Below, piece after piece: positions 47,386-56,253 of a stretch of 64,000 nt of DNA. Source of the DNA: Sideroxydans sp. CL21 (GTDB lineage: Bacteria; Pseudomonadota; Gammaproteobacteria; Burkholderiales; Gallionellaceae); assembly GCF_902459525.1 (NCBI RefSeq), contig NZ_LR699166.1:535501-599500 (forward strand), given 5' to 3'. Under the pieces are notes generated by a model. That model had not been told where the DNA came from. It was given only the letters and a program-made list of their open reading frames with translations, and searched no databases. How positions within the stretch are numbered: the stretch's first letter is position 1; the number at the start of each line of letters is the position of its first letter. A program made the position numbers and the translations under genes.

Positions 47386-48645
47386 ATGCGCATTCAGAGT
47401 ATTCACAAAAAGGTCTTCAAGCGCCTGTTCTTCGGATGGGTTTTGCTGTCCATTGCAATCGGCGGGGCCGTCTACTACCTTGAGTCCAAAAAGGTGGATC
47501 AACTGGTGTTGGGGCTTGCCCTTACGGAATCGCGTTTTTTCACGGGAGAACTCGACCGGCACAGTGCCGAACGGATGGAAATCCTGAAGCAGAAAGCCGA
47601 TGTATTCCTCAAAAGGCATTTCATCGTCGTCGAACTGTACGATGAAAACAAAAACCGGATTTTGCGCGAAATCAGCCCGGGCAAGGAAGAGATCGAGAAA
47701 GAGATCGAACAGCGTGCCCGCGCATTCCCTCTGGAAAACGCAACCCGTTTCCATCAATTTCTGATGCACAGAAATTCGTTCCTGCGTGTGATGTTTCCGC
47801 TTCAGGACAAGAACGGCGATTTGATCGGCTATTTTGAAGGCGTCTATGAGGTCGATGCCGAAACCCTGCGCAACATCGAAATCGACATCTTCGGGACCCT
47901 GTTGCTGGTGGTTGTTGTGATCCTCATCACGGCCATCATGCTTTACCCCATCATCATTTCCCTCAACAAAGGACTGATCAAACTTTCCTCCGACCTGCTC
48001 AAAGGGAATATCGAACTGATGGATGTGCTGGGCAGTGCCATTGCGAAGCGGGATTCGGATACCAACAGCCATAATTACCGCGTTACCATCTATTCGATTC
48101 GCTTCGCCGAAATGCTGGGACTTTCCAGTGCCCAAATCCGCAAGCTGATCGCGGGTGCATTTCTGCACGACGTGGGAAAGATAGGCATCAGGGACAATAT
48201 CCTGCTCAAGCCAGCGGGGTTGACCGACGAGGAATTTGCCGTCATGCGCACCCATGTGTTGCTGGGCGTCGACATCATCAGCAGATCAAAATGGCTTGCA
48301 GGTGCGAGAGAAGTGGTGGAGTTCCACCATGAGAAATTCGACGGTAGTGGGTATATGCAAGGGTTGCGCGGGAACGAAATTCCGTTGAATGCCCGAATTT
48401 TCACGATCGTCGATGTGTTCGATGCTCTCACGTCGAGGCGTCCTTACAAGGATCCCTTCAGTTTCGCGGAAGCCATGAAAATGATGGAACCGGACAGCGG
48501 CAAGCGTTTCGACCCGGAATTGTTCCGCATCTTCAGCGAGCGGGCCTATACTCTCCATCAGGAAATCGTACATGCTCCCGATGCGCTCCTGGAAGTAATG
48601 CTGGGCAGTTTGGTCAAAAAGCATTTTTTTAACGGACAATCCTGA
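47386..48645 (+). CDS. Membrane-bound HD-GYP-type protein with GYM in place of GYP
   Basis: A 419-residue protein: helix at about 14-32, a periplasmic sensor-like domain (about 33-165), second helix (about 168-192) and a C-terminal HD-GYP domain (about 215-400). HDVGKIGIRDN and HHEKFDGSGY are intact metal-binding and catalytic motifs for cyclic-di-GMP hydrolysis, but the signature Pro is Met (GYMQGL). Activity is likely yet uncertain. AAAGGG supports ATG 47386. The gene sits on the same strand between two RND cassettes, suggesting the efflux genes and this enzyme answer to a common signal. Confidence 0.88.
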   Translation: MRIQSIHKKVFKRLFFGWVLLSIAIGGAVYYLESKKVDQLVLGLALTESRFFTGELDRHSAERMEILKQKADVFLKRHFIVVELYDENKNRILREISPGKEEIEKEIEQRARAFPLENATRFHQFLMHRNSFLRVMFPLQDKNGDLIGYFEGVYEVDAETLRNIEIDIFGTLLLVVVVILITAIMLYPIIISLNKGLIKLSSDLLKGNIELMDVLGSAIAKRDSDTNSHNYRVTIYSIRFAEMLGLSSAQIRKLIAGAFLHDVGKIGIRDNILLKPAGLTDEEFAVMRTHVLLGVDIISRSKWLAGAREVVEFHHEKFDGSGYMQGLRGNEIPLNARIFTIVDVFDALTSRRPYKDPFSFAEAMKMMEPDSGKRFDPELFRIFSERAYTLHQEIVHAPDALLEVMLGSLVKKHFFNGQS

Positions 48646-48716
48646 TCTATCATTCGGCAGGAAGTTTTTGCCGCATTTGTCTGAGGCAATAATTCTTGGA
48701 CCGGGAGTGGCTTTAC

Positions 48717-51700
48717 ATGTTATGGATAGTCCGGATCGCATTGAGTCGCCCCTATACTTTCATAGTACTGGCGCTACTGATTTTGATACTCGGCCCGCTG
48801 GTCTATGTGAACATGCGCACAGATATTTTCCCCGACATCAAGGTGCCGGTGGTCAGTGCAGTGTGGGCCTACAACGGCCTGCCGCCGGAAGACATGTCGG
48901 ATCGCATCGTCACTTATTATGAAAGGCAGCTGTCGACTGCGGTCAACGATATCGAACATATCGAGTCCCAATCGCTTCCCGGCGTGGCTGTCGTCAAAAT
49001 ATTTTTTCAGCCGGATGTCAACATCAATGCCGCCGTCAGTCAGGTCACGGCGCTTTCGCAGACGGTGCTTAAGCGGCTGCCTCCCGGCATTACACCGCCG
49101 CTGATCCTGAGTTATAACGCATCGAGTGTGCCTGTTCTGCAATTGGCGCTTTCCAGCGATACGCTGCTCGACAATCAGTTGTTCGATCTCGCCAACAATT
49201 TCATTCGTCCCATCTTGGCGCAAGTGCGCGCCGCCATTCCCTCGCCCTACGGCGGCAAGAACAGACAAGTGCAGGTCGACTTGGATATGCAGGCGTTGCG
49301 TTCCAAAGGCCTGACACCGCAGGATGTGACCAATGCGATCCTGAGCCAGAACCTGATCCTCCCGGCCGGTACCGAAAAAATGGGGGAGTTCGAGTACAAC
49401 GTCAAGCTCAATGCGAGCCCGGATGTGCTGGATGACCTGAACGATCTGCCGATCAAATCGCTTAACGGCGCGACGATCCTGTTGCGCGATGTGGCGCATG
49501 TGCGCGATGGATATTCGCCGCAACAAAACATTGTCAGGGTAAACGGCCAACATTCAGTGCTGACTACTATCCAGAAAAATGGCAGCGCCTCTACGCTGGA
49601 TATCATCGATAACGTAAAAGCACTTTTGCCGCGCGTGGAGGCAGGTGCTCCTCCCGGGCTTGTTCTCAAGGTGGTCGGAGATCAATCAGTGTTCGTCAAA
49701 TCGGCGGTGAGCGGCGTCATTCGCGAGGGGGTGATTGCCGCCGCACTCACTGGTCTGATGATATTGCTGTTTCTCGGCAGCTGGCGTTCCACGCTGATCA
49801 TCACGATATCCATTCCACTGGCGATATTGTCGGCGATCATTGCGCTGGCCGCTTTCGGCCAGACATTGAACGTCATGACGCTGGGAGGGCTGGCGCTGGC
49901 TGTGGGGATATTGGTTGACGATGCCACAGTGACCATCGAAAACATGAACTGGCATCTGGATCAAGGCAAGAATGTGGAAGCCGCCATCATGGATGGAGCG
50001 CATCAGATAGTGGGGCCCGCCTTTGTGTCCTTGTTGTGTATCTGCATCGTATTCATCCCGATGTTCTTTCTTGAGGGAGTGGCGAAATATCTTTTCGTTC
50101 CGTTGGCCGAGGCCGTAATGTTCTCGATGATCGCCTCATTCATTCTGTCGCGTACCCTGGTGCCGACGCTGGCGAAATACCTGCTGCGTCCCCATGTGCA
50201 GGCAAGTCAGGAAGAAGCGCAGGTCAGCCCGCAGTTACGGCCCCCGTCGAAAAATCCGTTGATCCGGTTTCAGCATGCATTTGAAACGGTCTTCAGCCGG
50301 ATACGCGAGAAATACAGGGGCGTATTGACGGATGCGTTGTCCAACCGCGTTCCGTTCATCATCGGCTTTCTCGGGTTTGTGCTTGTCTCGTTCGCGCTTG
50401 TGCCATGGCTTGGCCGGAATTTTTTTCCTGCGGTGGATGCCGGGGAGATCAAGCTGCACATCCGGGCGCAAACCGGCACAAGAATCGAGGAAACGGCGCG
50501 CCTGTGCGACGAGATCGAACGCCAGATCAAGAATGAGATTCCCGCTGGTGAAATCAAGAATATTCTGGATAACATCGGTTTGCCGGTGAGCGGAATCAAT
50601 CTGACTTACAGCAATTCATCGCCCATCGGACCGGGCGACGCGGATATCCTGATTTCCCTGAACGCAGGGCACCGGCCCACGGCGGAATACGTCAAGGCAT
50701 TGCGCGTGCACCTGCAGGACGATTTCCCGGGCGTGTCCTTTGCGTTTCTGCCCGCCGATATCGTGAGCCAGATATTGAATTTCGGCATGCCCGCACCGAT
50801 CAACGTTCAGGTGATCGGCTTTAATCGCAAGGCCAATGAGGAATATGCCGCGTCCATCATGAACCGGATGAAGAGAATTCCGGGCCTGGCCGACTTGCGT
50901 ATCCAGCAGGCATTCAACCAGCCCGAACTGTATGTGGATGTGAATCGCACACGGGCACGCGAAATGGGGCTGACCCAACATGAGGTCGCCACCAACATGC
51001 TGGTCTCGTTATCCGGCAGTTTTCAAACGGCACCCAACTTCTGGGTCAATCCGGACAACAAGGTATCTTATCCGGTGGTCGTGCAAGTGCCGCAGCCCCG
51101 CCTCGACACACTCAGCGATCTGCAGAACATTCCGGTCTCCTCCAGCCAGGATCCGGTATCGCAATCGCAGTTGCTTGGCACAGTGGCTACCATCACCAGG
51201 GGGCAGGGTGAGGCTGTGGTGTCGCATTACGATGTGGAGCCGACCATTGATATTTTCGGCTCCACACAGGAACGGGATTTGGGCAATGTGGCGTACGACA
51301 TGGAACAGGTGTTGAAGGATACCGCCAAGGATGTTCCCAAGGGTTCGTACGTGGTCATGCGCGGTCAGGTGAAGGCCATGAACGATTCCTACAGCGGACT
51401 GCTGTTCGGATTGCTGGGAGCGATCGTGTTGATCTACCTGTTGATCGTGGTCAATTTTCAGTCCTGGCTGGATCCATTCGTCATTATCACGGCCTTGCCT
51501 GCAGCCTTGGCGGGGATAGTCTGGATGCTGTTTGTGACCGACACCACTTTATCGGTGCCTGCACTGATCGGCTCCATCATGTGCATGGGGGTGGCTACTG
51601 CCAACAGTATCCTGGTGGTGAGCTTCGCCAGGGAGAGAATGAGTGAGGGAGATAACGGTATAACTGCCGCGCTGGAAGCGGGCTTTATCCGCTTCCGGCC

Positions 51701-51914
51701 GGTCCTGATGACGGCGCTTGCGATGATGATAGGCATGGCACCCATGGCGCTGGGGCTCGGCGAGGGTGGGGAACAAAATGCGCCGCTGGGCCGGGCGGTG
51801 ATCGGCGGACTCGCTTTCGCGACACTCGCAACTTTGCTTTTTGTGCCTGTGGTGTTCAGCCTTGTGCACAAAACTAACGAACACTTGAAACAAGATGAAC
51901 ACAATGCTGTTTAA
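48717..51914 (+). CDS. RND efflux permease, second cassette
   Basis: A 1065-residue AcrB-type proton-driven permease, strongly similar along its length to the one at 41343 (shared LSRPYTF, TDIFPDIK, GILVDDATVTIEN, GLGEGGEQNAPLGRAV). GGGAG upstream supports ATG 48717; a TTG at 48696 would add seven residues. It is followed at 17 bases by its adaptor, and then by the channel gene. The paralogy and identical gene order indicate duplication of a whole cassette. Substrate unknown. Confidence 0.93.
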   Translation: MLWIVRIALSRPYTFIVLALLILILGPLVYVNMRTDIFPDIKVPVVSAVWAYNGLPPEDMSDRIVTYYERQLSTAVNDIEHIESQSLPGVAVVKIFFQPDVNINAAVSQVTALSQTVLKRLPPGITPPLILSYNASSVPVLQLALSSDTLLDNQLFDLANNFIRPILAQVRAAIPSPYGGKNRQVQVDLDMQALRSKGLTPQDVTNAILSQNLILPAGTEKMGEFEYNVKLNASPDVLDDLNDLPIKSLNGATILLRDVAHVRDGYSPQQNIVRVNGQHSVLTTIQKNGSASTLDIIDNVKALLPRVEAGAPPGLVLKVVGDQSVFVKSAVSGVIREGVIAAALTGLMILLFLGSWRSTLIITISIPLAILSAIIALAAFGQTLNVMTLGGLALAVGILVDDATVTIENMNWHLDQGKNVEAAIMDGAHQIVGPAFVSLLCICIVFIPMFFLEGVAKYLFVPLAEAVMFSMIASFILSRTLVPTLAKYLLRPHVQASQEEAQVSPQLRPPSKNPLIRFQHAFETVFSRIREKYRGVLTDALSNRVPFIIGFLGFVLVSFALVPWLGRNFFPAVDAGEIKLHIRAQTGTRIEETARLCDEIERQIKNEIPAGEIKNILDNIGLPVSGINLTYSNSSPIGPGDADILISLNAGHRPTAEYVKALRVHLQDDFPGVSFAFLPADIVSQILNFGMPAPINVQVIGFNRKANEEYAASIMNRMKRIPGLADLRIQQAFNQPELYVDVNRTRAREMGLTQHEVATNMLVSLSGSFQTAPNFWVNPDNKVSYPVVVQVPQPRLDTLSDLQNIPVSSSQDPVSQSQLLGTVATITRGQGEAVVSHYDVEPTIDIFGSTQERDLGNVAYDMEQVLKDTAKDVPKGSYVVMRGQVKAMNDSYSGLLFGLLGAIVLIYLLIVVNFQSWLDPFVIITALPAALAGIVWMLFVTDTTLSVPALIGSIMCMGVATANSILVVSFARERMSEGDNGITAALEAGFIRFRPVLMTALAMMIGMAPMALGLGEGGEQNAPLGRAVIGGLAFATLATLLFVPVVFSLVHKTNEHLKQDEHNAV

Positions 51915-51931
51915 CTTCTGGAGCAAGCAAA

Positions 51932-53107
51932 ATGCCCGACTCTGGCCATCGTGATCCTGCAGTTGCGCGCCTTCGCTTTGCCGGATTGATTATTGCGGCA
52001 GTAGCGGTTGTTGTGGCGGCAGCCGGTATCTGGGTTCGCCTCAGTCACGCACACGATTTGGAACAAGAGGTCGAAGCCAGGCATGTGACGGTTAAAGTGG
52101 TATTGCCCCAACTTGGCCCCGGCGTACAGACGCTGATTTTGCCGGGAAACGTGCGCGCCGACCTCGATGCGCCGATTTATGCCAGGGTGAGCGGCTATCT
52201 CAAGAACTGGTATACCGACATTGGTGCGAGAGTTAAAAAAGGACAATTGCTGGGAGAAATAGAAACACCGGAGCTTGACCAGCAAATACTGCGGGCGCGG
52301 GCCGATGTGTCGACCGCCGAGTCGAATCTGGAAATTGCCGACATCACCGCAAAGCGCTGGCAGAATCTCGTGTTCTCTAATTCGGTTTCCCGTCAGGAAT
52401 CCGATGAAAAGACAGCGGATGCCAAATCCAAGCGTGACATTCTGAATGCCGCGAAAGCCAACCTGGAAAGCCTGCTGGCAAGTCAATCGTTCCAGCGTAT
52501 CGTCGCGCCTTTCGACGGTGTGGTCACCGAGCGCAATACCGATATCGGCAAGTTGATCAATCCGGGAAGCAACAACGGGCAAGCCTTGTTCCGGGTTGTC
52601 GACAACCGGAGATTGCGGATATACACGGAGGTGCCTCAGAATTTCATCTACCTGATCAAGCCGAACATGAAGGTGAAAATTTATTTTCCGGAGCTTCCAA
52701 CGCAGGGTTTTGCGGCGATTGTTCTGAGTACCTCGAATGCTATCCGCGAGTCTTCCCGCACCTCGACGGTCGAACTGTTGATGGAAAACAAGGGAGGCAA
52801 GCTGTTCTCCGGAAGTTATGCGGAAGTGCACTTCGACCTGCCTTCCAGTACAACGGTATTCCGTTTGCCGGTGAGTGCTTTGTTGTTTCGCAAAGAGGGG
52901 CTGCAGGTGGCAACCGTGGGTGCCGACGATCGGGTCGTTCTTAAATCCATCGCGATCGTGCGCGATTTGGGGCGGGTGGTGGAAGTGGATAGAGGAATCG
53001 ACAGCAATGACCGGGTGATTGACAGCCCGTCGGATTCCATCGTGCAGGGCGATATTGTGCGCATCAAGAATGCAGACGCCGAACCGAAACCCGGGGCCGC
53101 GCCATGA
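51932..53107 (+). CDS. RND periplasmic adaptor, second cassette
   Basis: A 391-residue membrane-fusion protein with an N-terminal anchor (about 15-37) and the lipoyl (SGYLKNWYTDIGARV), hairpin and beta-barrel domains of the family. It is paralogous to the adaptor at 44548. GGAG precedes the ATG. Its last bases overlap the start of the channel gene (ATGA). No lipobox or metal-binding His-rich segment is seen. Confidence 0.92.
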   Translation: MPDSGHRDPAVARLRFAGLIIAAVAVVVAAAGIWVRLSHAHDLEQEVEARHVTVKVVLPQLGPGVQTLILPGNVRADLDAPIYARVSGYLKNWYTDIGARVKKGQLLGEIETPELDQQILRARADVSTAESNLEIADITAKRWQNLVFSNSVSRQESDEKTADAKSKRDILNAAKANLESLLASQSFQRIVAPFDGVVTERNTDIGKLINPGSNNGQALFRVVDNRRLRIYTEVPQNFIYLIKPNMKVKIYFPELPTQGFAAIVLSTSNAIRESSRTSTVELLMENKGGKLFSGSYAEVHFDLPSSTTVFRLPVSALLFRKEGLQVATVGADDRVVLKSIAIVRDLGRVVEVDRGIDSNDRVIDSPSDSIVQGDIVRIKNADAEPKPGAAP

Positions 53108-54531
53108 GCGCAATCCGGCTGGCACCGTCGATACTCTGCGCATTGCTGCTCGCAGGCTGTTCCGAAGCGCCTGCTTACAAAATACCCGAGGTTGCGGCGC
53201 CCGCGGCCTATCAGGGGCCAACCTCGATCTGGCAGCCCGCGCAGCCTGCGGACACTCTGCCGCGCGGGGATTGGTGGAAAGCGTACAACGATCCCACGCT
53301 CGACGACCTGATCAAACGCCTGGACGCTGCCAATGCAGATCTTGCCGTGGCAATGGGGCATTTCGACCAGGCGACCGCCTATGCCGCACAGGCGCGCGCA
53401 AGTTATTTCCCGACCGTCTCGGCAGGGGCATATGCGACACGCAACAGGCAGTCGCAAAACCGCGCGCTACGCTCCCCTTCGCAGCCCAATGTGTACGGAG
53501 ACAACGCGCTCGGTTTGATGGCCTCGTATGAGGTCGACTTGTGGGGGCATGTGCGCAATCAGGTTGCAGCCGGCGAAGCCGGTGCGCAGGCGGCAGCGGC
53601 GGAACTGGAGTCGATTCATCTGAGTTTGAGGGCGGAACTTGCCAACGACTATCTGACCTTGCGCATGCTGGATGGGCAATCCAAATTGCTGTTCGACGAA
53701 GTCGATGCGTATGCCCAAGCGTTAACTTTCACGCAAAATCGTTTTCAAGGCGGCATCGATTCGGCACTGGACGTCTCCCGTGCGAAAGTGCAGCTTGAGA
53801 CAGCACAAGCCGAGATCTCGGATATCGCCGCGAGCAGGGCGCTTTACCAGCACGCGATTGCCACCCTGGTCGGCGAATCCGCCTCCGGTTTCTCCATTGC
53901 GCCTGCCGTGGTGAACATCCAGTTGCCTGCCATCCCGGTGGGTGTCCCGGCCACGCTGTTGCAACGCAGGCCGGATATCTCCGCGGCGGAGCGCCATTTG
54001 GCAGAAGCCAACGCCCGTATCGGTGTGGCAAAATCGGCATTTTTCCCGACGATCGACCTCGGCGGCGCCGCCGGATATGAAAGCACCTACCAGACGGGAT
54101 TGATGAATGCTCCCAATTTGTTCTGGTTAATCGGGCCGAATGCCCTGATGACCATTTTCGACGCAGGCCGCCGCCAGGCGGTAGTCGATCAGGAAGAGGC
54201 CGCATTCAAGGTGGCCGGTGCCAGATACCGTTCCACCGTGCTGCAGGCCTTTCAGGAAGTCGAGGACAATCTTTCGCTCTTGAGTGATCTGACGGAAGAA
54301 TCCAAGGCGCTGGATGCTGCTGTCACGGATACCCAAAACACGCTGGATATTGCCATGAACCGTTATCGCGAAGGTGTTGCAAGTTATCTGGAAGTAGTGA
54401 CAGCACAAGCCACTGCCCAGCAGATTCAGCTCGACGCATTGAATCTGCGCCGGAGAAGATTGCAGGCTAGCGTCAACCTTATTCGGGCGCTGGGTGGAGG
54501 GTGGGAGGCAGCCCAAATCGCCTCCCGTTGA
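53104..54531 (+). CDS. Outer-membrane efflux channel lipoprotein, second cassette
   Basis: A 475-residue NodT/TolC-type channel with lipobox LLAGC (Cys about 19) and the same motifs as its paralogue at 45735 (YEVDLWGHVRN, QRRPDISAAERH, YREGVASYLEVVTAQA). It completes the second permease-adaptor-channel set. The next gene (54585) converges on it after about 50 bases. Confidence 0.93.
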   Translation: MSAIRLAPSILCALLLAGCSEAPAYKIPEVAAPAAYQGPTSIWQPAQPADTLPRGDWWKAYNDPTLDDLIKRLDAANADLAVAMGHFDQATAYAAQARASYFPTVSAGAYATRNRQSQNRALRSPSQPNVYGDNALGLMASYEVDLWGHVRNQVAAGEAGAQAAAAELESIHLSLRAELANDYLTLRMLDGQSKLLFDEVDAYAQALTFTQNRFQGGIDSALDVSRAKVQLETAQAEISDIAASRALYQHAIATLVGESASGFSIAPAVVNIQLPAIPVGVPATLLQRRPDISAAERHLAEANARIGVAKSAFFPTIDLGGAAGYESTYQTGLMNAPNLFWLIGPNALMTIFDAGRRQAVVDQEEAAFKVAGARYRSTVLQAFQEVEDNLSLLSDLTEESKALDAAVTDTQNTLDIAMNRYREGVASYLEVVTAQATAQQIQLDALNLRRRRLQASVNLIRALGGGWEAAQIASR

Positions 54532-54584
54532 AACCCGTTCACATGGCAATCTACCGGGTCACTCAGCTTTCCGCAAAACCCAAG

Positions 54585-55451
54585 TTAGAAAGTAATACGC
54601 ATCGTGGCCAGCGTGGCGTGGTTCAGGTTGACAACCTGCGTTCCATGTACGATCTGATATCCAATCCCAACTATTGCCTTGACGCGGCCCTTGATCACGA
54701 ATCGACCGATAGTAGTCCCATAGGTGATCATCATTTGACTTTTACCGGCAAGCGCCCCGTCATACCAGTGTATATAGTTGGTTTCAATCTCCGGCCAGAA
54801 CTTGCCCACATGTCCTTGCAATGCCATATTCCAGGTAAGAGGCCTTCCTAGAGTGCTCAACCCGCCCGATGGAACAGCCATTCCCAATGTGCTCTGAATA
54901 TCTACCCCCGACTGTCGATCGCCCCACCCCTTACCGGCAGCGATGGTGGGCGTGACAAGCGTGTGATTGGTGGTAAACGCATTGCCCCCGGTTTGCAGGC
55001 TCGTTCCGAGGAAAGCGGTGACGATGTAATTGCCATGCTCTTCGTTTGCCGAAAGCATCCGATATTTCAGCAGCAAATTCTCATCAGCAACTCCGGTGAC
55101 ACTAGGTTTGTTTGGAACGTCTTTTACTTGATAGGCCGGCACACCGACAATGATCTCGGTATTCCTGCTTGGGATAATTTCAATCCCTTTGCCGCCCCCG
55201 TAACTGTCAATGGTTGTGCCAGCTTTAGGTTTGGGCACATCTGAATGGCTATAGTCGAATCTGTACTCCTGCTCCAGACGCGGGGTTACTGTCACCAGGG
55301 GTGTCATCCAGTGCGGTTGTTCTTCCTGGGTGCTGCTGACATTGGCCAACCAGTTTGAAAAAAATGATTCATCTTCGGCAAACGCAGGCAATGAAATCAA
55401 ACTGGTGGCCATGACTATCACCGCGGAATGTATTTTCTTGGGTTTGATCAT
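54585..55451 (-). CDS. Outer-membrane protein of unknown function behind a ModE-like operator
   Basis: A 288-residue exported protein: a signal peptide ending at ALPAFA-type sequence (about residue 24), strand-rich sequence and an aromatic C-terminus (ATMRITF) as in outer-membrane barrels. It resembles proteins annotated as transporter/MetA-like barrels, but I cannot name the function. AAGGAG nine bases upstream supports ATG 55451; a longer frame from 55526 is unlikely. A strong inverted repeat about 110 bases upstream suggests tight regulation. It is convergent with the second efflux cassette and not part of it. Confidence 0.75.
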   Translation of the reverse strand: MIKPKKIHSAVIVMATSLISLPAFAEDESFFSNWLANVSSTQEEQPHWMTPLVTVTPRLEQEYRFDYSHSDVPKPKAGTTIDSYGGGKGIEIIPSRNTEIIVGVPAYQVKDVPNKPSVTGVADENLLLKYRMLSANEEHGNYIVTAFLGTSLQTGGNAFTTNHTLVTPTIAAGKGWGDRQSGVDIQSTLGMAVPSGGLSTLGRPLTWNMALQGHVGKFWPEIETNYIHWYDGALAGKSQMMITYGTTIGRFVIKGRVKAIVGIGYQIVHGTQVVNLNHATLATMRITF

Positions 55452-55558
55452 CTCGATTATCTCCTTAAATTTAAACGCCAATTCATGACTGGGCGATTGC
55501 TTTTGATCATTGAATGAGTAAAGCAAAATTTCGCTCTGAAAATTTTCAGTTCATCAAC

Positions 55559-55590
55559 GCTTCGTTATGTATATAACGACATAACGAAGC
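55559..55590. promoter_or_regulatory. Perfect 12-base inverted repeat, ModE-like operator
   Basis: Arms gcttcgttatgt / acataacgaagc flank atataacg. CGTTAT and ATAACG are separated by exactly 12 bases, the arrangement I recall for the E. coli modABC operator bound by ModE. It lies about 110 bases upstream of the outer-membrane protein gene on the minus strand. No T run follows, so a terminator is unlikely. Confidence 0.55.
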
Positions 55591-56066
55591 GAGTCTCTGC
55601 AAGAGGCGTGCCGAAAAAGATATTGCTTTTATAATTAATGAGTTACATCAAAAACTAGGCAGGTGGGCGCAATTAATGCAGCCTTTTATGTAGGATTTAC
55701 AACGCGGTTTGGAGCAAAGTTCACGATACTGAATCGCTTCAATAACTGGGTTGCACGCAGGGAAATTGGTCATTGCGCTCTGATTGACTGCGTTTCCGTT
55801 TGAGTGGCAATGAAGAACCCCAGTCAAACGAAAATGCCGCTTAAGTGGGGGTAGTTGCAGGAATGATACAGTCGAAATCGCCACCTGGAAGTTCGTATTC
55901 ATCTCTGGAAGCCGGTATCAGGAGACCACCAAATCCATCGAAAGAACCGAAAAAACTGCAACGCTATCCAGCTTTTATAGAATGTTCAATCTGGCAGCAT
56001 TGTTAAATTTGCGTTAAATTTTCAAGAGTAGCGAATTTAGCGATTAGGGGGTAAGCCACATATTTA
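55591..56066. other. Gene-free stretch between outer-membrane protein and porin genes
   Basis: About 475 bases with no gene I can support. An 84-codon minus-strand frame (55648-55902) lacks a ribosome-binding site and recognisable protein features. The region is A+T-rich towards the porin promoter. Confidence 0.5.
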
Positions 56067-56080
56067 TTGACCTATATCAA
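56067..56080. promoter_or_regulatory. FNR/ANR-like box upstream of the second porin
   Basis: TTGAC-CTAT-ATCAA differs by one base from the FNR consensus TTGAT-N4-ATCAA. It is about 175 bases upstream of the porin ATG, placed to act at the porin promoter. Confidence 0.55.
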
Positions 56081-56253
56081 TATGTTGCAGGAAAACTACG
56101 TATCCCTACTTATTGCAATGAAATATTTGAAGTGGTAGACGTTGAAGTGTAATTTGCGCCTCGGACTAGGCGGGATACCCCACCGATCCAATTATTTCGC
56201 TAGGGATTGGCCCGATCGAATTATTGAATATCAAATCTGAGGAGATCATTCAA

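Noticed and set aside
55648-55902. 84-codon minus-strand frame with a Cys-containing end
   Set aside because: No ribosome site, no signal or family features, and the cysteines do not form a known motif; too weak to call.
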